Shown here piece after piece: positions 56,525 to 64,000 of a DNA stretch of 64,000 nt. The position numbers and the translations under genes are program-made. Each line of letters starts with the position of its first letter. Position 1 is the first letter of the stretch. The DNA is from Vibrio maritimus (GTDB taxonomy: Bacteria > Pseudomonadota > Gammaproteobacteria > Enterobacterales > Vibrionaceae), in assembly GCA_003263775.1 (NCBI GenBank), contig JYJJ01000079.1, positions 620,001-684,000 of the forward strand, given 5' to 3'. The notes beneath the pieces were generated by a model. It made no database searches, was not told where the DNA came from, and worked only from the letters and a program-made list of their open reading frames with translations.

Positions 56525-58968
56525 CTAGATAACACACACTTTTTCCCAGCTGCCATCACTTCCTGGTACCGAATTCGTCCACCACTTCGCTTTATAAACG
56601 ACGCCTTGATAGCTCATCTTATCGCCACCATTAGCGTGACTTGGCTTACCTTCCCAGTCAAGATTAGGGAAATTCGGGTACGCGTTTACACCAGTAAGAC
56701 TACAAGTATCGTTACCGCCACCGCCTGTGCCACCACCATTACCGCCACCGGCATTTAGGTCTGCAAGCGGAAGATTAGGCTGCTCAAATGCGAACGCGTA
56801 ATCTATGCCATTTACATTCACGGTGTAATTTGCAGGGCCAGAAATCGGTAAGTAGTACACCATATCTAGCTCGTAGGTCGCACCAGCCGCTAGATTCTTC
56901 CAGCTTGGTAAACTGAATGCCACTCGATGCATTGGTCCATCAAGACCTCCAATGTTGTTCGCTCTCGTGTGACCTGAAGCAATCACCTTCAAACCACCAC
57001 CCGATTGGTCTTTCGCGTTATCGGGCGCTGAAACAGGGATATCAAACTGGAACTCTGTACCACCAGGAAGATCACTGCCTGTGTTGTTGGTAAAGGTCAC
57101 TTTCGGGTTAATTGGGTAGTTTTGATCACCGACTTTAAAGCCACTGATAGAAACCGTGATATCCACCGCTTTTTCGGGCACTGCTCCTGTCGCGACTTTG
57201 TTGCCATATGGCGTCGCACTCAAGAACTTGTCGTACATGGCTTTGGTCATGCTGTTACCCATGTGGTACTCACCATTGCCCGTCGCACACGCGCTCTCCG
57301 TTAAATCAACCGCACCACGATTACCATTGGCATCAAGAACGTAACAGTTATAGTCGCCCGCTAGCTCCCAAAACATGATGCCACCAATTTCCTTGTCGAT
57401 GACGTACTGCGCTTTGGTATTGATGGAATCAACGTCTTCAGTGGAAAGGAAGACATTTTTCTCTGCATTCCATAACCAAGGAGCTACTGCAACACTGTCG
57501 TAGTTGCGCGTATAGGTGCCCACAAACTTATCGGTCGGGTCGTTGACAGGATCTAGGCCATAAGCCTCAGCGTATGAGCCCCAAATGCCTTTTTCTAGGT
57601 TTTTAGCATGCCACATCGGGTTTGAGCCTGCGCCCATCTCATTACCATTGGCATCTTTGTCATGCCACATGTTATCGATACCCAGTGCGCCATAGCCACA
57701 GTTGTTCTTTTCACCTTCACCCGTGCCCGCTGGACATTCTGATTGATTTGGTAGCGGCGCTCTGCCCCACAGACCATTAGTGCCACCGGTTACATTCTTC
57801 CAACCGCGAGTATAGTAAGGAACACCAATATTGATTCGACCCGCTGGCATCGAGCCACGGAAATAATGATACGCCCAATCCGTGTTTAGATAACCAATCC
57901 CACCATACGCGGCAGTGCCATAAACATTCCACATCGCAAGTTCGGAATCTTTACCCGTATCATAGAGCGCGGCGTTGTGACCCACGTGGTCATTCCAAGC
58001 GCCGTGCAAGTCATAGGTCATGATATTCACGTAATCGAGATATTGATTAACGGACATGGTTTCCATACCGCGTAACAGGTAGCCCGATGAAGGAGCTGCG
58101 ATTGTCAGCATGTAATGCACACCATCTTGCGCACTGGCCGCATCAAGCTTCTCGCGCAGCACCTTCATTAGGACTTCGTAAGATTTCCACAAATGCGGAC
58201 GTCTGGATTCGGCGAAGGCCTTATCATCTGGGTTACCCGCTCCTGACATCGAAGTTGGGTATTCGTAATCAATGTCTAAACCATCAAATTGATAGTTTCG
58301 CATCATTTCAACGGCAGAGTTGGCAAACGTCTCGATACCTTGGGTGTTCACAGAACCATCGGCGTTGGTGGTCATCGTATAAAAACCGCCATCAGCGATT
58401 CGCGTACCATCTGGACCAAAGTGCCCGCCGGTTTCAGCCCAGCCACCAATGGAGATAAGCGTTTTTACACCGTGTTTCTTTTTGGCCGTTGCTAATGCGC
58501 CAAAGTGTCCTTTAAAGCCAAGAGCGGGATCGATTTCCACGCCGGGCCATTCTTTATTAACGCTACGTTGGTCGGATCATTGACATCACCAACATTCACC
58601 TTGCCATCAGAGCCTATACTGACAAATGCATAGTTAATATGAGTAAGCTGCTCCCAAGGTATGTCATTCACAAGATACGCAGCCTGAGGATCATCACCAG
58701 AACGCCAACTCGTGAAATAACCAATCACTCGTCTTGGGTGATCGGCTCCCATGATCTCGCGCCCTTCTGCATCGTAAATCGTGCAGTAGGGAACTTGAAC
58801 ACCAGGGGTTTGATAGAGACCATCAGGTCGACAGTCAGGCTGTGTAGTAGTAGCAGCTGACATTGGTGAGTAGATCGTCGCAGCGCAAATAGCAGCCAGT
58901 AAACTCAGTTTACTGCCAGTATTCACCAGCTCCTTCTGAATAGTATTTTCCATTGGTTTATTTTCCAT
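56525..58968 (-). CDS. chiA: Secreted GH18 chitinase with C-terminal chitin-binding module (frameshift near 58558)
   Basis: The start at ATG 58968 (ATG 58953 is an alternative) gives a signal region ending SPMSAATTTQ, then RRVIGYFTSWRSGDDPQAAY. One extra A near 58558 turns ALIKNGPAW into ALNKEWPGVEIDPALGFKGH and continues to 56525, about 814 residues. The catalytic motif DGLDIDYEYP (DxxDxDxE) lies near residue 225. A chitinase C-terminal domain, a Gly/Asn linker (GGGNGGGTGGGGN) and a CBM5/12-type module (YPNFPNLDW...YQGVVYKAKWWTNSVP) follow. It hydrolyses chitin outside the cell after type II secretion. Confidence 0.93.
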
Positions 58969-59353
58969 TAAGCAGTGTTTAGCACTAGACAACTACACCC
59001 CTCAAGCCCATTCACCTGAATAATGTATGACTAGCGACCGATTGATAAATCACAGATACTTTAGTTACCAAGAAAATAAAGTGGGCAAAAATTGCGCTTA
59101 TTGAGATTTTTAATAGGCTTTATTAAGGAATGCCTCGCAATAATTTGCTACTTAGATGTAAATGACTAGAACTTAATTTGCAGCAATAACCCAATTTTCC
59201 GACCGTGCAGAATGTTACAAAACATTTCATTTCCAGCGTTTCTTTCTAGACAGAAAGACTGTTTTTGAGCAGGCAAAAAATCAAATCAGATTTTGTCGAT
59301 CTATTTTCAACAAAATAGTCCTATAATGCTTTTATTACAGTCGGTTACATAGG
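58969..59353. other. Divergent promoter region between chitinase and lipoprotein genes
   Basis: This 385-base A+T-rich region has no ORF of note. A TATAAT (59322-59327) lies upstream of the lipoprotein gene; no good -35 was found at 17 bases. No CRP or ChiS-type site could be named with confidence. Confidence 0.45.
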
Positions 59354-59362
59354 ATGGAAACC

Positions 59363-59977
59363 ATGAAGTTAAAATCGCTTTTGGCGAGTGCTATCGCTGC
59401 TAGTTTGTTAGTCGGGTGTGGCGCCAACACAACCCAAGGGGCCGCAGAGGGAGCGGCTGTAGGCGCGGTATCAGCAGGTATGCTGGGAGCGCTAACCGAC
59501 CTCATTGTCGATGGTGAAGTCAATACTTACCGTTTAAGCCGCAACGTGACAGCAGGTGCTCTTGCTGGGGGCGCCGCTGGCGCTGTAGATGGCTATGCCA
59601 AAGACCAACAAGCAGAAGCGAAGCAAGCTGAGCAAAGTACCCCACCTCCTCCTGCCAAACCGACGCTTGAGTTTGGCCCAGATGTAGAAAGCTCGGTAAC
59701 AGCATTGATAGCTTGTCAACATGATGATGCTTACCGTGCTGCACTGAGAGCCGAGCAAGCGTCACAGCAGTCCTACCAAGAGGCCGGCGTGGCCATGCAA
59801 GCACTAATCGACTACGACCGTAACAACACAGAAGGTGTTGATAGAGCGGTAAGCAAATACGTGAAACTCAGCTCGAGTATGAGCGATGTAAACCAAGCGA
59901 AAGTTCAACTAGAAGCCCTACACAAAGAGCTTCAACAAGAGCGCCAAATCGCCGGCACCGCACCAAATTGTAGCTAG
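59363..59977 (+). CDS. Glycine-zipper lipoprotein
   Basis: From ATG 59363 (a start nine bases upstream is also open) the 204-residue protein has a lipobox LLVGC (Cys about 19) and then a glycine-zipper segment GAAEGAAVGAVSAGMLGALT (about 26-45) and a second GALAGGAAGAVDGYAKD. A Pro-rich linker (STPPPPAKP) leads to a helical C-terminal domain with cysteines at DACQHDD-like ALIACQHDDAY and the end CS. Such proteins insert in or stabilise outer membranes; the function here is unknown. TATAAT at 59322 is the likely -10. Confidence 0.78.
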   Translation: MKLKSLLASAIAASLLVGCGANTTQGAAEGAAVGAVSAGMLGALTDLIVDGEVNTYRLSRNVTAGALAGGAAGAVDGYAKDQQAEAKQAEQSTPPPPAKPTLEFGPDVESSVTALIACQHDDAYRAALRAEQASQQSYQEAGVAMQALIDYDRNNTEGVDRAVSKYVKLSSSMSDVNQAKVQLEALHKELQQERQIAGTAPNCS

Positions 59978-60014
59978 CTTGATGCCAGTACACACTTCGA
60001 AATAGACTCACCTG

Positions 60015-60041
60015 GATCAGGTTTCCCCTTGAAGCCTGATC
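60015..60041 (+). terminator. Hairpin after the glycine-zipper lipoprotein
   Basis: GATCAGG (60015-60021) pairs with CCTGATC (60035-60041), with additional TTC/GAA pairing inside, followed by TATTTG. It is a modest intrinsic terminator. Confidence 0.65.
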
Positions 60042-60139
60042 TATTTGCCCCAAGTATAAGTAACAGCATTCAAATAACTGAACATCAGTTAACCAAGCTA
60101 TACATATCAAGCTTTCCATACTAGGAATAAGGCAAAGTC

Positions 60140-61281
60140 ATGAAATTCAGCTACGTGAACCCTACTGTTATTCACTTTGGCCAAGGCCAGATTGAACAAA
60201 TCACCAACAGCATCCCTAAAGATTCAAAAGTCCTCGTTATCTACGGTGGAGGCTCTATCAAAAAGAATGGCGTTTATGACCAAGTCACCGCGGCACTGAG
60301 CGGCCATGAGTGGCTAGAGTTTTCAGGCGTTGAGGCTAATCCAACGAAAGAAACTTTAGATAAAGCCATCGACATAGTGAAAGCAGAGAACGTCACATAT
60401 CTACTTGCTGTGGGCGGCGGTAGTGTCATTGATGGCACCAAATACGTCGCTGCCGCGTCTTTGCATAATGGCGACAGTTGGGATCTCATCACCGGTGCTA
60501 CAAACCAGAAACTGCGATTCCACTTGGTGTCGTACTTACACTGCCAGCAACTGGCTCTGAGTCCAATATGGGCGCCGTGGTAACTAAGAAAGCGACCCAA
60601 GAAAAGCTCGGTTTCCTATCGCCTACGGTCAGACCTGCATTCGCGGTGCTAGATCCAGATGCCATGAAAACTCTTCCTGAACGCCAACTGATCAATGGTT
60701 TGGTTGACGCTTGGGTGCACGTCTGCGAGCAGTACATCACCTCGCCAACAGGCCACATGGTCCAGGAAGGCTACGCTGAAGTGCTACTTCGCAATCTGCT
60801 TGTACTTGGAGACTCATTTGAGCAACGTGATGATGCATGGCGAGCCAATCTTATGTGGACAGCGAACCAAGCACTAAACGGCCTCATTGGCACGGGTATG
60901 CCACAAGATTGGGCGACACATATGATAGGCCACCAGCTCACCGCCCTTTGGCACGTGGATCACGCGCGCTCGCTAGCCATTATTCAGCCTTCACTACTTC
61001 GCAGCCAAATGGAGTTTAAGAAAGGAAAAATCGAGCAGATGGGTCGAAACGTATTCGGTCTCTCGTCGAGTGATGATTTGGCCGAACGCACCATCAATGC
61101 CATTGAAGCTTTCTATGCCAAATTGAACGTAGATACGCGCCTTTCAGAAGTCGAAGGCGACAAATCTGAGGCTATAGAAGCGGTGATTAACAAACTTCAG
61201 GACTATGGCTATACCAAACTTGGAGAAAACCAAGCCATCACAATCGATGTATCGCGTCAGATTTTAGCAAATGCGCTGTAA
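60140..61281 (+). CDS. Iron-containing alcohol dehydrogenase, YqhD/BDH-like (frameshift at 60502)
   Basis: ATG 60140 opens MKFSYVNPTVIHFGQGQIEQ, with the nucleotide motif YGGGSIKKNG and AVGGGSVIDGTKYVAAAS near 90-110. One extra A in 60502-60504 changes GATNQKLRF to GATKPETAIPLGVVLTLPAT and continues with GSESNMGAVV to 61281, about 380 residues. The metal ligands appear in DAWVHVCEQY and in GHQLTALWHVDHARSLAIIQ. The family reduces aldehydes with NADPH, often for detoxification, and uses Zn or Fe. It is convergent with the ABC gene at 61345. Confidence 0.9.
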
Positions 61282-61291
61282 ATAGCCCCGT

Positions 61292-61323
61292 AAAAAGCTC
61301 GGTCACTATTGCCCGAGCTTTTT
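61292..61323. terminator. Bidirectional terminator between convergent genes
   Basis: AAAAAGCTCGG (61292-61302) pairs with CCGAGCTTTTT (61313-61323). Both arms give a T-run in the appropriate direction, so it terminates both the dehydrogenase and the peptide ABC operon. Confidence 0.88.
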
Positions 61324-61344
61324 TGTATATTAAGTCTAGTTTGT

Positions 61345-62154
61345 CTAGCGTCTCGAGTTCCGATACTTAGGGTGAGTAATAGGTATAGCGGATAGCAAAG
61401 TTTTTGTGTAATCATGCTTGGGCGTATGATACACCTCGTCACTCGATCCATACTCCACGACCCTACCCGCTTTCATCACTGCCACGTTATCGGAAACGTG
61501 TCTCACTACCGACAGATCGTGAGATATGAAAATAATGGCTAAATTTAGCTCACGCTGTAAATCGAGCAACAAGTTGAGAATTTGCGCCTGCACCGATACA
61601 TCTAGCGCCGAGACTGATTCATCGCAGATAAGCAGCTTTGGTTTCACCGCGATTGCACGTGCAATGCCAATCCGCTGACGCTGTCCGCCGGAAAATTCAT
61701 GCGGATAACGATCAATGGCATCCTCCGGTAATCCTACTTTCTCTAGCAGCTCTTTAACCCATAGCTGGCGCTCAGCAGGACTCCCTAATTTATGAATAAC
61801 AAACGGCTCTTCTAAAATCATGCCCACGGTATGTCTTGGGTTCAGTGATTCCATCGGGTCTTGAAAAACGATTTGCATTTGCTTGCGCAGGGGTCGCATA
61901 TCTCGGGGAGACAACTTAGTGATATCTGTCCCTTCAAACACAATTTTCCCGTCACATGGCTCAAGCAGCTTTAAAATTGTCCTTCCTAACGTACTTTTGC
62001 CACACCCAGACTCGCCAACCAAGCCTAAAGTTTCGCCCCGTTTTATCGACAGTGACACCCCGTCCACCGCCTTCATGACATAGCCACGTCGAAAAATGCC
62101 ACCACCGGATCGAAAGTATTGCTTCAAGTCCGTTATTTTCAGTAATTCACTCAT
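61345..62154 (-). CDS. Peptide ABC transporter ATPase, OppF/DppF-like
   Basis: The 269-residue ATPase has Walker A GESGCGKST (about 46-54), signature FSGGQRQRIGIARAIAV and Walker B LLICDESVSALDV, then the H-loop ISHDLSVVRHV. The DPMESLNPRHTV segment is typical of the F-type subunit of oligopeptide/dipeptide importers. The D of the usual DEP is followed by ES (DESVSALD), as in OppF. It lies 24 bases after the D-type gene. Confidence 0.92.
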   Translation of the reverse strand: MSELLKITDLKQYFRSGGGIFRRGYVMKAVDGVSLSIKRGETLGLVGESGCGKSTLGRTILKLLEPCDGKIVFEGTDITKLSPRDMRPLRKQMQIVFQDPMESLNPRHTVGMILEEPFVIHKLGSPAERQLWVKELLEKVGLPEDAIDRYPHEFSGGQRQRIGIARAIAVKPKLLICDESVSALDVSVQAQILNLLLDLQRELNLAIIFISHDLSVVRHVSDNVAVMKAGRVVEYGSSDEVYHTPKHDYTKTLLSAIPITHPKYRNSRR

Positions 62155-62178
62155 CTTGTAACCTCAAGAACTTCTACC

Positions 62179-63060
62179 TTAACGGAACATATCTTCGGTA
62201 ATCGGTTTAATATCTATTTTATGTTTGGGAGGATTATCTAAACTTGGTATCAAGCCTAATAATCGCTCTGTATAGGGATGCTTAGGATGATCAAACAGTT
62301 CAAATACATCGGCTTGCTCTACTATCTTACCTGCGAACATCACGGCGACATCATCACAAATTTCTGCAACCACCCCCAAGTCATGAGTGATAAAAATCAT
62401 CGACATGCCCGTTTCCTGTTGTAAATCTTGCATCAACTCTAAAATCGAGGCTTGTACCGTCACATCAAGGGCTGTGGTAGGTTCATCACATATCAAAATG
62501 TCGGGTTTACAAGCCAGTGCCATGGCGATCATCACTCGCTGACGCATACCGCCAGACAAGTTATGTGGATACTCATCTAGGCGTTTTTCCGGCATTGGGA
62601 TCCGAACCTTGGTGAGCATTTCTAGTGAGGTGACACGGCGCTGCGCTTTGTTGAGTTCAGGACGATGCAACTCTAAGACTTCGTTGAGCTGCTTGCCTAC
62701 ACTTTGTACAGGGTTCAACGCTGTCATCGGATCTTGAAAGATAATCGAAATCCGGTCGCCACGCATGGCGTACATCTGTTCTGGTGCGAGTTGAAGTAAG
62801 TCAGTATCACGATAGAAAATCTGCCCTGCAGTGACTTCACCATAGGGCTTTGGCAAAAGCCCCATGATAGACATTGCAGTGACACTCTTACCACTTCCAG
62901 ACTCGCCGACGATGCCCAATGTGCGCCCTGCTTTGACTTCAAAGCTAACCCCATGCAGTACTTCTCGGCTGCCTTCATCATTATGAAAACTGACGGCGAG
63001 ATCTCGTACACTCAAAATCACATCTTCTTGCATTATTGCCTCTCGCTGCTCACTACTCAT
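62179..63060 (-). CDS. Peptide ABC transporter ATPase, OppD/DppD-like
   Basis: From ATG 63060, which overlaps the binding-protein stop (TGATG), the 293-residue ATPase has Walker A GESGSGKS, signature LSGGMRQRVMIAMALA, and Walker B DILICDEPTTALDVT. The C-terminal KHPYTERLLGLIPSL is the Opp/Dpp D-type extension. An internal start at MQEDVILSV is a common alternative and may be the true one. Confidence 0.92.
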   Translation of the reverse strand: MSSEQREAIMQEDVILSVRDLAVSFHNDEGSREVLHGVSFEVKAGRTLGIVGESGSGKSVTAMSIMGLLPKPYGEVTAGQIFYRDTDLLQLAPEQMYAMRGDRISIIFQDPMTALNPVQSVGKQLNEVLELHRPELNKAQRRVTSLEMLTKVRIPMPEKRLDEYPHNLSGGMRQRVMIAMALACKPDILICDEPTTALDVTVQASILELMQDLQQETGMSMIFITHDLGVVAEICDDVAVMFAGKIVEQADVFELFDHPKHPYTERLLGLIPSLDNPPKHKIDIKPITEDMFR

Positions 63061-64000
63061 CACAGTTTGAAGGTGTCATCGACTATGGTGACGGGCTCAA
63101 AGCTCTCACCTTTCTTCAGAGCTGACTTGGTCTGCTTTTTCAGATCACTATCAATCCAGAAGTTTGCTACATCCGTTACCGAGAACATGGTTTCAGTCAA
63201 TTTGGTCATGCCGTTTTCTGGCACGCGCAACCAGCGCCAATGTGCTTCACGAGTGTATGGCACCATATAACCAGGAACGATTAAAAACTCATCCGACACT
63301 TTTTGTTGGATTTGATGGGACAATTGCTGCTTTTTCTCAACATCAAACTCAACCACATACTGGTCAATCAGCTTATCCATATCAGGGTTTTGATAGAAGG
63401 TGTGATTATTGGTTTGCGGTTTCGCATTGTCTGAGTGCAAATACTCCCAGTACGCAGGTATTTCGCCGCCGCCCATGTGCAAGAAAGCGAGTTGGTGTTT
63501 TTTCTCTAGGATGTACTTAAACGCCGACGAACCATCAACAAGATTAAGGTTAAATTCCAAGCCGGCTTGTTTGGCTTGCTCTTTAAGATACGCCACTCTT
63601 GGTGTGTGTGGAGGGTAGCCATAAGTGATATCAAAGCTTAGACGTTGCCTTTATCATTAACGCGAATGCCATCAGGGCCGACCTTGTCAAAACCCGCAGC
63701 TTCAAAGTAACGAATAGCCTTTTTAGGATCGAATGCCGGCGCTTGATTATTTGGTCGGTCGTATGCTCCGTGGCCGGCTCCCATGCCATGAGGCATACGA
63801 AGGTAATCACCGCGGAGAACGTTTTTTAACATGCCGTCGTAATCGGAAGCATAGACGATACCTGCTCTAACATCACGGCTCTCTAGCAACGGCATTGAGG
63901 TGTTCATCCAAAGACCACCTGCGCCTTGAGCAGTTTGGTTATAGCCCCAAAACTTTTGGATGTAGCCTTGTTGATAAGGTTTGCCATCCGCTTTCTCATG
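63060..64000 (-). CDS. Peptide/solute-binding protein, family 5 (5' end outside; frameshift near 63641)
   Basis: The open frame enters from the window edge and includes NQTAQGAGGLWMNTSMPLLE, then SRDVRAGIVYASDYDGMLKN and DPKKAIRYFEAAGFDKVGPD, breaking at KGNV. One extra C near 63641 gives NVLSFDITYGYPPHTPRVAY and continues to the TGA at 63060-63062. The C-terminal stretch (EFLIVPGYMVPYTREAHWRW) and the SBP_bac_5 layout identify a periplasmic peptide or oligosaccharide binder. The stop overlaps the ATPase start by one base, so they are coupled. Permease genes are not between them. Confidence 0.85.

Noticed and set aside
1..64000. CRISPR arrays, insertion sequences, prophage, integrons, rRNA or tRNA genes
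   Set aside because: No regularly spaced direct repeats, transposase or integrase motifs, attC-like sites or tRNA cloverleaf sequences were found on reading.

Overview
The window looks like a marine Vibrio chromosome segment. The basis is protein content: a GH18 chitinase with a CBM5/12-type tail, a TfoX/Sxy-family protein, AcpH, a complete rbsDACBKR operon, SelO, RlhA, and many products with a Vibrio-like character. A secondary chromosome is possible but not shown. There is no rRNA, tRNA, IS, prophage or CRISPR array.

Layout. Positions 1-9 kb: nitroreductase (cut by the window edge), RhlE-like helicase, AcpH, a large unrecognised membrane transporter-like protein and its small partner, a flavodoxin-fold quinone reductase with a MerR regulator, YitT, a Tat-type intradiol dioxygenase and a lipoprotein. 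9-20 kb: RlhA, a DUF1349 protein, a TldD/PmbA pair, a TetR regulator divergent from a 628-aa lipoprotein with three GTACNNGTAC palindromes between them, SelO and an EmrD-like exporter. 20-27.3 kb: the ribose operon with two perfect RbsR-type operators. 27.5-32.3 kb: a PAS-GGDEF-degenerate EAL protein, Maa, a DJ-1/PfpI protein, and a GST divergent from a TetR regulator across a long inverted repeat. 32.4-48 kb: a six-gene operon for a roughly 3,076-residue type I secreted adhesin with its ABC transporter, HlyD adaptor and TolC, an OmpA lipoprotein and a PstS-like periplasmic protein. 48-51.5 kb: small genes, a cupin and a TfoX-family gene. 51.5-54.1 kb: the three-protein AmmeMemoRadiSam set (radical SAM, MEMO1-like, AMMECR1-like). 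54.2-64 kb: Idi, GlgC, chitinase, a glycine-zipper lipoprotein, an iron-type alcohol dehydrogenase, and a peptide ABC operon.

Sequence quality dominates any reading of the window. About twenty otherwise intact genes are broken by single-base frameshifts. Nearly all are repaired by restoring one base in a short homopolymer; two or three need one base removed. This is the signature of an indel-prone assembly, not of gene decay. Each such gene is annotated as one CDS with the shift position given. Correcting the same kind of error also exposes a 60-codon gene upstream of glgC.

The least understood parts are the AmmeMemoRadiSam cluster with its symmetrical divergent promoter, the TetR/lipoprotein pair with triple palindromes, and the adhesin operon, which resembles the Shewanella bpf layout but has a PstS-like gene where the LapG/LapD-type genes would be expected.
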